The notes under the pieces are model-generated. The model was given only the letters and a program-made list of their open reading frames with translations, did no database searches and had not been told where the DNA came from. The position numbers and the translations under genes are program-made. From positions 8,477,355-8,541,354 of the forward strand of contig NZ_CP026652.1 of the NCBI RefSeq assembly GCF_002946835.1: a DNA stretch of 64,000 nucleotides, read 5' to 3'. The stretch is from Streptomyces dengpaensis (GTDB lineage Bacteria > Actinomycetota > Actinomycetes > Streptomycetales > Streptomycetaceae). Positions 45,164 to 52,262 of this stretch are shown here, piece after piece. Position 1 is the stretch's first letter; every line of letters begins with the position of its first letter.

Positions 45164-45306
45164 GTAGCTGTTGTCGTACCGATCTTGGGGTTTGTCGATC
45201 GCACGGGAGTCCCGATTGGGTGGTCGCGGGGTGCTCGGCGCATACGAGCAGGGCCTCCTGAACAGCTCGTTGGTGTCGAATCACCGAGCAACATCAGGAG
45301 GCCCTG

Positions 45307-46224
45307 GTGCCGCAGTGTTCCGTGTCGACGGGCGGGCAGTCCAGTTCAGTCATGCTGGAGTGTGACTGTCTGGCTCACCGGTTCGGAAACGCCGCCGACA
45401 ACGGGGTGCGGCAGCCGCGTTATCCGACGGACATGACGGACGCGGAGTGGGCGGCCATCCGGCCGTTGCTGCCGGTGCCTGGCTGGATGCGCGGACGGGG
45501 AGGGCAGCCGGAGGCGTACTGCCACCGGGCGATACTCGATGCGATCCGCTACCTGGTCGACAATGGCATCAAGTGGCGGGCGATGCCGGCCGACTTCCCG
45601 CCGTGGGACCGGGTGTATGCGTTCTTCCGCCGCTGGCGCGACCACGGCATGGTCAAGGAGTTCCACGACCGGCTGCGCGCCAAGGTCCGCGAGAAGTTGG
45701 GCCGCGACGCGGAGCCGACGGCCGGTGTGATCGACTCGCAGTCGGTCAAGGCGGACGCCGTCGTCGGCTCTGACAGCCGCGGGTTCGACGGCGGCAAGTT
45801 GATCAACGGGCGCAAGCGGCACGTCGTGGTCGACACGCTCGGCCTGCTGCTGGGGGTGATGGTCACCGCTGCGGACACCGGCGACCGCGCCGCCGCCCGG
45901 GTCCTGCTGCACCAAGTCGCGGACGCGCACCATCGGTTGGCCCTGGTCTGGGCTGATGGCGGCTACACCGGCAGCCTCGTCGAGTACTGCCTGGCCACGC
46001 TCGCGCTGGTCCTGGCGATCGTCAGACGCAGCGACGACCAGAAGGGGTTCGTGGTGCTGCCCAAGCGGTGGATCGTCGAGCGGTTCTTCGCCCACCTGAT
46101 GCGCACCCGCCGCCTGGCACGCGACTACGAACGCCGCACCACCAGCGCCGAAGCGATGGTCTACTGGTCGATGATCCTGCTCATGACGCGCCGCCTGGCC
46201 CGGCCACACCCTGCGCGAGGGTGA
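45307..46224 (+). CDS. IS5-family transposase
   Basis: A 305-residue DDE transposase. A DUF4096-type N-terminus (MTDAEWAAIRPLLPVPGW, GIKWRAMPADFPPWDRVYAFFRRW) precedes the catalytic core: GVIDSQSVKADAV (Asp), LALVWADGGYTGSL (Asp), and PKRWIVERFFAHLMRTRRLARDYERR (Glu). Full length and in one frame. A longer N-terminal region before MTDAEW may not be translated; ATG 45433 is an alternative start. Confidence 0.93.
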   Translation: MPQCSVSTGGQSSSVMLECDCLAHRFGNAADNGVRQPRYPTDMTDAEWAAIRPLLPVPGWMRGRGGQPEAYCHRAILDAIRYLVDNGIKWRAMPADFPPWDRVYAFFRRWRDHGMVKEFHDRLRAKVREKLGRDAEPTAGVIDSQSVKADAVVGSDSRGFDGGKLINGRKRHVVVDTLGLLLGVMVTAADTGDRAAARVLLHQVADAHHRLALVWADGGYTGSLVEYCLATLALVLAIVRRSDDQKGFVVLPKRWIVERFFAHLMRTRRLARDYERRTTSAEAMVYWSMILLMTRRLARPHPARG

Positions 46225-46729
46225 ACCGGCCCGGCGCGGGCTCGGCCAGCCAGCCGCGCGCGACCAGGCGTTTCGCCTTCGACCGCAGTGCCTCCACCCG
46301 CGCCGGCACCACGTCCATCCCGAACGAGACGGCCATCTCCTGGCAGGTCAGCGGCCCTTGATGGAGCCGGAGACGGTCCGCGAGCGCCTGCAGAATGCGC
46401 TGGTAATCCACCGACAGCACCGACCAGGCCAGCCCCTCACGCCACACCGGCACCTGCGACTTCGACTTCGCCGCGGTCGGCGCTGACGATGTCTCCTCGG
46501 CCTGCCCCATGGCGGGCGCTGTCCCAACGGCCTGGGCGTGGCCTTGCCCGGGCTCGTCCACCGGGGCCAGCACCTCGCCGACCCGTGAGCGGGCGATGGC
46601 CCACTCCCGCCATTCCCGCTCGGCCACGGCCAGTTCGGCCTGGATGCGGTCGGCCTCCTCCCTCAGCCCATCCACGCGACGGCGGGCGGCGACCTCGCGC
46701 TGTTCCAGCAACCCCACGACCGACGGCAT
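46181..46729 (-). CDS. IS passenger protein, helix-turn-helix-like
   Basis: A 182-residue protein from ATG 46729. The N-terminus is a long coiled coil (LLEQREVAARRRVDGLREEA through AVAEREWREWAIARSRV). The C-terminal half resembles a winged helix: SVDYQRILQALADRLRLHQGPLTCQEMAVSFGMD then RSKAKRLVARGWLAEPAPG. It lies inside the IS5 element and overlaps the transposase gene tail by 44 bp in antisense. I recognise the protein as one that accompanies IS elements in Streptomyces; it may regulate or assist transposition. No formal family name. Confidence 0.7.
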   Translation of the reverse strand: MPSVVGLLEQREVAARRRVDGLREEADRIQAELAVAEREWREWAIARSRVGEVLAPVDEPGQGHAQAVGTAPAMGQAEETSSAPTAAKSKSQVPVWREGLAWSVLSVDYQRILQALADRLRLHQGPLTCQEMAVSFGMDVVPARVEALRSKAKRLVARGWLAEPAPGRFTLAQGVAGPGGAS

Positions 46730-46839
46730 CCACGACCTCCACCGAAGCGACGACACGCCACCACTCCCACGGGAACGCCCGCCCTATGCCCGACCAGCGA
46801 AAACGCCGACCTCAGGTTCGGTACGACAACAGCTACTAA

Positions 46840-46907
46840 GACCTCAACGGAGCACTCCGGGCGGGCAGTCGGCGACGAAGCAGAAAACCTCACAGCGCAA
46901 GCCGTGA
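46840..46907 (+). pseudogene. tnpB: tnpB 3' end after the IS5 element
   Basis: Continues tnpB in frame after the TAA duplication: RPQRSTPGGQSATKQKTSQR and stop at 46907, the usual TnpB ending. It is followed by the hairpin at 46911-46935 and the TCAA end of the element. Confidence 0.85.
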
Positions 46908-46940
46908 GAATCTCCCTCGTTCACGAGGGGGAGAAGTCAA
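46908..46940 (+). ncRNA. Right-end hairpin, putative omega RNA 3' part (copy 2)
   Basis: CTCCCTCGTTCACGAGGGGG folds into a hairpin, followed by AGAAGTCAA. Same position and form as the right end at 4973-5002. In TnpB systems the guide RNA would end here and its guide be read from the flank. In this copy the RNA gene body is broken by the IS5 insertion. Confidence 0.5.
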
Positions 46941-47211
46941 CGACTACGTCACCCTCATCACGCATCTCAAGCGCCTGCCCGACATGCAACGAACCGTCAC
47001 CACGCTGCACTACTTCGAGGGCTGGAAGATCAGCGACATCGCGGGCAGCCTGGGGATCGCCGAGAGCACCGTACGCGCGCACCTGGTGCACGCCCGACGC
47101 CGGCTTACTGACTTCGGCGTCTTGGGGTTTGGATCTGTGTCGGGACCGGTGACGCGATCTGTCCGGGCTGGTACGCCGGAGGCATGCGGTATCCAGATGG
47201 GGGCGGGCTGA
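46941..47211 (+). pseudogene. ECF-like sigma factor, C-terminal part (region 4)
   Basis: The frame DYVTLITHLKRLPDMQRTVT continues to FEGWKISDIAGSLGIAESTV and RAHLVHARRRLTDF, a sigma region 4.2 helix-turn-helix for the -35 element. It joins in frame to the region 2 part at 41378. The codons after LTDF probably belong to the IS630 remnant that follows, so the natural C-terminus is lost. Confidence 0.85.
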
Positions 47212-47723
47212 CCGCCCAGCAGCGCAAGCGCCGGGAAGACGTACGGATGCGGGCCGCTGACCTCTTCCAGGAGGGCGTAAAAGTCCCGTGCGTCGCACGG
47301 GAGTTACGGGTGAGTGAGAAGTCGGTCTACCAGTGGCGCCGCTCCTGGAAGGCTGGCGGCCGTAAGGCGCTGCGTTCCCGGGGCCCATCCGGCTCCGACT
47401 GTCGTCTCGGCCCGCACCTGCAGGCCAAGCTCGCCGGCTGGCTGGACGAGGGGCCAGCCGCCCAAGGCTGGGCGGACGACCAGGTATGGACAGCCGCCCG
47501 GGTGCGCACGCTGATCGGCCGGAAGTTCCACCTCTCCTACAGCGTCTCCGCCGTCACCCGGCTGCTGCACCGCATGGGCTACAGCGTGCAGATGCCCGCC
47601 CGGCCCGCAGTTGAACGCGATGAGGACGCAATCACCGCATGGCGGGAGGTGACCTGGCAGGAGGTAAAACCTCCCGGGCGGCGACTGGCGCCTTCATCTG
47701 CTTCGAGGACGAAACGGGTGTGA
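47184..47723 (+). pseudogene. IS630-family transposase, first frame (copy 4)
   Basis: The N-terminal helix-turn-helix half of an IS630 transposase: VKVPCVARELRVSEKSVYQW, a second helix-turn-helix with VRTLIGRKFHLSYSVSAVTR, and a linker to WREVTWQEVK. The next frame is entered at GGTAAAACC by a -1 shift, giving EVKTSRAATGAF, which reads correctly. This could be programmed frameshifting, as known in several IS630 members, or a mutation. The element's right half is missing. Confidence 0.8.
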
Positions 47724-49138
47724 CCGGCCGTCCGCCCAAGGGCCGCACCTGGGGCAGGCGCGGCATCACCCCGACCGTGAAGGTGCCCGGCCGCAGCCGG
47801 GGCCGACTGTCGGCGGCCGGGCTGCTTTGCTTCAAACCGGGCCTGCCCGCCCGTCTGTGCTACCGGCTGCGCTGGCACACAGGCCACAAGGGCGAGCGCC
47901 GCTCTCTCGGCGAGAGCGACTACATCCGCCTGCTGGACGGCGCCCACCATCTACTGAAGGCCCCGCTGATCGTAGTGTGGGACCGGCTGAGCACCCACCT
48001 GTCCAAGACGATGAAGGCTCTGGTGGCCGAGCGAGAGTGGCTAACGGTGGTCCTGCTGCCCGGGTACGCGCCCGAACTGAATCCGGTGGAGGGCTTGTGG
48101 GCGCATATCAAGCGGAGCCTGGCCAACCTGGCCGCCCGCACGCAGGAGGCAGTAATGGAGGTGCACGGGACACGTCGGACAGGATGTACTGCAGCCATGG
48201 CGGAATACCTTCAACGGCACAGTGACGACTGGCTGGCCTACTTTGCCGCGCGGGGCCACCGCGCCCCGCAACCGCTGGCCGCGGGCGTCGAAGGCGCGGT
48301 CTACCGGCTCGGCGAGGGCTTGGTCGCCAAGGTGTGGAGCGGGCGGCCGCCGGCCGGTTTCGGCCTGATTCGTGAGGTCTACCAGGGCATCGCCGCACAC
48401 CCGCTGCCTTTTGCCACTCCGCAGATCCTGGCCACCGAGGAGCGTGACGGCGTGCTTGTCACCTACGAGCGCGAGCTGCCCGGGTCGCCGCTACGAGGCG
48501 GCGCCGGGAACACGCCTCCGGCCCGGGACCTGCCCGCGCGCGAGACCGATGCCCTGCTCACTGTGCTGCGCGGCCTGGCGTCTGTACCGGGATCACCCGC
48601 GATGCGGCGGCTGGCCGTCCAGGGCGACGACCGCCCGCTGTGGGACGGTCACACCCGCTTCCCCGACGCGCTCGCCGCTCTGGCCGAGCGTGGCGCCCGC
48701 CGACACTGGAACGTGCTCGCCGCGGCGGTGCCCCGGTTGTCCTGGGCGGTCGAGTGGACCACCGAATCGTTGCGAGCCCTGCCGACGACCCCCGTCACCG
48801 CCATCCACGGCGATCTGGTCCCGCCCAACATCCACGTCGACGACGCCGCAGTCCCGGTGGCGGTCTTGGACTTCGGCTTCTTCACCACAGCCGGTGACCC
48901 TGCGTTCGAGGCGGCAGTGACGGCGGCGATCTGGGACATGTACGGACCCGACGCGGAGCACCACATGGCCGAGCTGACCAACCTTTTCTCGTCAGCGCTT
49001 GGGTACGACGCAAAAGTGCTCGCGCTGTACCAGGCGGCATACGCCCTGACCACCTACGACCTGTTCAGCCCGGACGGCAGCGACGGCCACTTCCAGTGGT
49101 GCGCGGCGCTGCTGAACCGCCACACGGTTACCGGCTAG
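47639..49138 (+). CDS. IS630 transposase catalytic half fused in frame to an APH-like kinase
   Basis: One open frame of 499 residues. The first about 165 are the IS630 catalytic half (FICFEDETGVTGRPP, LIVVWDRLSTHLSK, ELNPVEGLWAHIKRSL). The rest is a kinase of the aminoglycoside phosphotransferase fold: VEGAVYRLGEGLVAKVW (glycine loop and lysine), TAIHGDLVPPNIHVDD (catalytic HxD...N) and VAVLDFGFF (DFG). The kinase probably has its own start at ATG 48197 (MAEYLQRHSDDW), giving 313 residues. The IS right end is deleted at about 48160. Substrate unknown: an antibiotic, homoserine or choline kinase-like target is possible. Confidence 0.8.
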   Translation: MAGGDLAGGKTSRAATGAFICFEDETGVTGRPPKGRTWGRRGITPTVKVPGRSRGRLSAAGLLCFKPGLPARLCYRLRWHTGHKGERRSLGESDYIRLLDGAHHLLKAPLIVVWDRLSTHLSKTMKALVAEREWLTVVLLPGYAPELNPVEGLWAHIKRSLANLAARTQEAVMEVHGTRRTGCTAAMAEYLQRHSDDWLAYFAARGHRAPQPLAAGVEGAVYRLGEGLVAKVWSGRPPAGFGLIREVYQGIAAHPLPFATPQILATEERDGVLVTYERELPGSPLRGGAGNTPPARDLPARETDALLTVLRGLASVPGSPAMRRLAVQGDDRPLWDGHTRFPDALAALAERGARRHWNVLAAAVPRLSWAVEWTTESLRALPTTPVTAIHGDLVPPNIHVDDAAVPVAVLDFGFFTTAGDPAFEAAVTAAIWDMYGPDAEHHMAELTNLFSSALGYDAKVLALYQAAYALTTYDLFSPDGSDGHFQWCAALLNRHTVTG

Positions 49139-49323
49139 AGCACCCGGCCGATCGATCACGACGGGTCCTGCGCCTCAACAGACTGGACTGACCCCGAAAC
49201 GCCGGAGTCAGTAAGGGACTCCTCACGCCCCAGCCGGACTCCGCCACAGCCGCGCACGCTCGTCGCCCGACCGGCGAACGCCGTACACCGGCAGCCGAGA
49301 CCGTTCCTGCGCCGCAGCCAGCC

Positions 49324-50055
49324 GTGATCACCACACCCGTCGAACGAGCACAGTCCGGCGACCGGGAGGCCTTCGCCAGCCTCTACGACGAACACGCCGA
49401 CACCGTCTACCGCTACCTCTACCTGCGTGTTGGCCAGAAGGACACCGCCGAGGAGCTCACCGCACAGACCTTCCTGAACGCCTTGCGTAACATCCATCAG
49501 TTCACTTGGCAGCACCGGGACTTCAGCGCCTGGCTGATGACCATCGCCCGTGGACTTGTGACCGACCAACGCAAGGACAGCCGCTTCCGGCTCCAGGTCA
49601 CGGCCGATGACATACTTGACACCAGCCCCTCACTGAGCCCTTCAGAGCCCTGCTCCGGCCATCGCGCCGTGCTTCTCCAGGCCATTGCTCAATTGGGCGC
49701 ATCGCAGCAGGGGTGCCTGACCCTGTGCTTTCTCGCTGGTCTGTCCGTGGGAGAGACCGTCCGCGTCATGGGCAAGACTGAAGGCGCCGTCAAGACGCTG
49801 CAGCGCCGGGCTCTGCGCATGCTGCGTCGAACACTCACCCGGGTGTCGGACAGGCCGCCACGTGTGGCGACAGATGGCGCCGCACGAGAGGTATCTCCAT
49901 GTGCAGCACCACCCGCCACGACACCTGCCGATGGAACCGATCTCTCGCGTGTCTTGCACGATGTGGGCGCTCACTGTACCGAGGCCACCCAGCCCACGGC
50001 GCATGCCCACAGGCGAATGCGGGCCAAAGCGGGGGTATGCCAGGCAGTCATCTGA
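49324..50055 (+). CDS. ECF-type RNA polymerase sigma factor
   Basis: A 243-residue sigma factor from GTG 49324. Region 2 is SLYDEHADTVYRYLYLRVGQ to LTAQTFLNALRNIHQFTWQH, and region 4 is CLTLCFLAGLSVGETVRVMG with KTEGAVKTLQRRALRMLRRT. The C-terminal tail of about 60 residues after the helix-turn-helix is proline- and cysteine-containing and may be a regulatory extension. No anti-sigma gene is next to it; the downstream lipoprotein/membrane pair at 50523-52153 is a candidate regulon. Confidence 0.88.
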   Translation: MITTPVERAQSGDREAFASLYDEHADTVYRYLYLRVGQKDTAEELTAQTFLNALRNIHQFTWQHRDFSAWLMTIARGLVTDQRKDSRFRLQVTADDILDTSPSLSPSEPCSGHRAVLLQAIAQLGASQQGCLTLCFLAGLSVGETVRVMGKTEGAVKTLQRRALRMLRRTLTRVSDRPPRVATDGAAREVSPCAAPPATTPADGTDLSRVLHDVGAHCTEATQPTAHAHRRMRAKAGVCQAVI

Positions 50056-50522
50056 CGAGCATCCGGCCTGCGCAGCCAGCCCGGGCGTCCGCCTCCTCAG
50101 GGAGGATCCCGCCGCGCCGCCTTGTCAGCCGGGCGGACCGGTCTGCGCCACAGTCGAGTGCCGCGACGGCGCGGGCCGCCGCGACACGTTCAGCCTGTAC
50201 CCGGTCAGCGAGTCGCTGTCGCTGCCCACCTCCGCCAGCGCGGCCGGCCGCGACCGGCGCGCCGCTGTACGACCGGGCCCGATCTGCCGACGCCCCCGCC
50301 GAGGACCGAGGTCCGTGGTCTCTTCAACGAGTCCCCGGGCACTCTGGTGGAATCGGTCCCGGCACCGATCGGCAAGGTGGCGTACGAGCCGGTCGATACC
50401 CACGCGTACCTGCGCCAGATGCTGAACTCCATCACCGTCGGCTGAGCGATTGCCTGTACGCAGGGTTCCCGTGTATGCCATTCTCCGGATGCCGCGCATT
50501 TTCGGGGGATCGGTGATGTGAT
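50056..50522. other. Possibly decayed gene before the lipoprotein
   Basis: About 467 bp. The frame ending at 50445 (TEVRGLFNESPGTLVESVPA then GKVAYEPVDTHAYLRQMLNS) has good codon bias for about 50 codons but no credible start; an upstream frame differs. It may be the tail of a frameshifted gene. No family recognised. Confidence 0.35.
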
Positions 50523-51131
50523 ATGTGGACATCAACAAGCGCTGCCCGCCTGGCCGTTGTCCTTCTCCTCTGCGTGCCGACAGCACTGGCCTGTGGGGAC
50601 ACGGGGGACGATGCGGGCGGCAGTGCTGACAGCGGAACCAGCGGCGGCGGGATGCCGGCCCCCGGAAGCGGCGGGGGCGGTGGGAGTGGGGACGGAGGCG
50701 GCGCAGATGGTGGCGGAGGCGCCAAACCAGGGCCGCTGAAGATCCCGGAGTGGGGCAAGAATGGTTTCCTGTTCGACGACAGCACCGATGCGGGCAAGGA
50801 CAACTGGGCTGAGATCAAGGACCTGTTCATCACGGAGTGCAAAGACGGCACCCTCTGCGTGAATCTCGTGCGCGTCTACCGCACGGAGGAGGGCCAACCC
50901 AGCAACGGCCCGTGCGGCTACGACCACGTGGAGCCCGCGGCGGACACCTGGGTCAAGCGGCAGAGGACCGTGTATGTGGTCGGCGTCTGCGCCTCGGAGA
51001 CCGGCGGGCCAGGCGAGACCGGAGAGTCCGGCGCGACTGGTGAGACGGGCGCGACTGGTGAGACGGGCGAGTCGGGCGGCTCACCGGACGATGAGCCCTC
51101 GCCTTCCATCGAGACCGTCCCCACCACATGA
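50523..51131 (+). CDS. Secreted lipoprotein with collagen-like tail
   Basis: A 202-residue protein. Signal peptide TSAARLAVVLLLCVPTALAC with lipobox ALAC (Cys24), then a Gly/Ser-rich linker. A folded core follows (about residues 68-155: IPEWGKNGFLFDDSTDAGKD to RQRTVYVVGVC) with four cysteines likely in disulfides. The tail holds Gly-X-Y triplets (GETGESGATGETGATGETGE). The stop overlaps the next start as ATGA. It is probably an exposed surface protein working with the membrane protein that follows. No family recognised. Confidence 0.7.
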   Translation: MWTSTSAARLAVVLLLCVPTALACGDTGDDAGGSADSGTSGGGMPAPGSGGGGGSGDGGGADGGGGAKPGPLKIPEWGKNGFLFDDSTDAGKDNWAEIKDLFITECKDGTLCVNLVRVYRTEEGQPSNGPCGYDHVEPAADTWVKRQRTVYVVGVCASETGGPGETGESGATGETGATGETGESGGSPDDEPSPSIETVPTT

Positions 51132-52153
51132 ACGAAGGCGCCGGCGGCCTCGGGCGGCTCGGAACGATCGTCGGTGCGATCGCCGCGCCGACGAGCCTGG
51201 TCACCGCGCTGCTCTACTACTTCGGCTACTACCACGCGTACTGGTTCTTCGCGTACTTCAGAGTGAACTCCACCGTCCTCGGCTTCGGCACGGCGGACTA
51301 TCTGATGCGCAGTCTGGACGCCCTGTGGGTGCCGATGACGGTGACTGCGACTGTCGGCCTGCTTGCGTTCTGGGGGCACGATCTGTTGCGGCACAGACTC
51401 GCAACGGGTGTGCGGCCACCTGTTCTGCGCTACGTGATATCGACCGTGGCGGGTCTCGGATTCCTGTTGGCTCTCGGGGGACTTTGGTCGACGTTCACGA
51501 GGACCTTCCTCAACCGCGTCCTCGCGTTGGCCCCGCTGAGCCTGTCCGTCGGAGTGTCACTCTTGGCGTACGCCCTGCACCTCAGACGTACGGTCGCGAC
51601 GAACGCGACCGCATCCGACGACCACGCGGATAGTCAGAGCAACGCGGTCGGCCAGAACGACGACTCCGCCGCGCCCTCCAACACCGACAGCACCCCGAAC
51701 AGCGGCACCTCCAACACCGCCCCGCCCCGGCCCGCCACACGGCCCGAATGGGCCGCCCTCGCCGAATGGGCGGTCGTCTTCGTACTCGTGGGGCTCGGAC
51801 TTGTCTGGGCCGCCAATGACTACGCCGCCTCAGTGGGCGTGACTCGGGCACAGCGTTTCGTGGCTGGCCTCTCGGACTACCCGTCCGCCGTGCTCTACAG
51901 CGAGCGCAGCCTCAGCATCAGCGCTCCCGGCGTACGCGAGACCCGCTGCGGTAAAGGCAAAGCCGCCTACGGTTACCGCTACGACGGACTCGCGCTCATC
52001 CTGCAGTCCGGCAATCAGTACGTCCTCCTGCCCTACCGATGGACACGGGCCGATGGAGTCGCTCTGGTCATCCCCCGCAACGACTCGGTACGCCTGGAGT
52101 TCGGACCGCCGCCGAGTTCACTTTCCGGGGCGGCGCAACACCCCGCCTGCTGA
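51128..52153 (+). CDS. Multi-pass membrane protein, operon partner of the lipoprotein
   Basis: A 341-residue protein with predicted helices near residues 12-35, 62-82, 103-125, 130-150 and 213-232, a polar Asn/Ser/Thr/Pro-rich cytoplasmic-type loop (about 155-205), and a C-terminal soluble domain. The latter includes FVAGLSDYPSAVLYSERSLS and GYRYDGLALILQSGNQYVLL, seemingly a beta domain exposed outside. ATGA overlap with the lipoprotein gene indicates coupling. No recognised family; transport or sensing is inference. Confidence 0.7.
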   Translation: MNEGAGGLGRLGTIVGAIAAPTSLVTALLYYFGYYHAYWFFAYFRVNSTVLGFGTADYLMRSLDALWVPMTVTATVGLLAFWGHDLLRHRLATGVRPPVLRYVISTVAGLGFLLALGGLWSTFTRTFLNRVLALAPLSLSVGVSLLAYALHLRRTVATNATASDDHADSQSNAVGQNDDSAAPSNTDSTPNSGTSNTAPPRPATRPEWAALAEWAVVFVLVGLGLVWAANDYAASVGVTRAQRFVAGLSDYPSAVLYSERSLSISAPGVRETRCGKGKAAYGYRYDGLALILQSGNQYVLLPYRWTRADGVALVIPRNDSVRLEFGPPPSSLSGAAQHPAC

Positions 52154-52229
52154 GGTACGCCGGGGGTAGTCGGCGCGTTGAACCTCCCTTCTGAATTCAC
52201 CACGGGCGAAGTGTTGAGACCCAGTGTTG

Positions 52230-52258
52230 GAGGCCCGCACCTGATGGGTGTGGGCCTC
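52230..52258 (+). terminator. Rho-independent-type terminator after the membrane gene
   Basis: GAGGCCCGCACC and GGGTGTGGGCCTC pair around a TGAT loop; CTCTTAG follows. It lies 77 bp after the membrane protein stop. The IS1380 copy inserted directly after it (its CTTAG duplication starts in the hairpin's last base). Confidence 0.75.
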
Positions 52259-52262
52259 TTAG

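Larger units (their letters stand above)
45164..46836 (+). mobile_element. IS5-family element with a convergent passenger gene
   Basis: A 1673-bp element flanked by TAA (45161-45163 and 46837-46839), a 3-bp target duplication typical of the IS1031 group. The inverted repeats read GTAGCTGTTGTCGTACCGA at both ends. It carries a transposase (+) and, on the opposite strand, a 182-residue passenger whose 3' end overlaps that of the transposase. Confidence 0.9.
41379..46940 (+). mobile_element. IS1341-type element, interrupted twice (nested)
   Basis: Left end after GTCAT, structured left end 41383-41490, tnpB from 41534, right-end hairpin and TCAA at 46937-46940. Without the group II intron and the IS5 element it would be about 1.4 kb, like the copy at 4973-6435. 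It split the sigma factor gene with no duplication, as expected for this superfamily. Confidence 0.85.
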
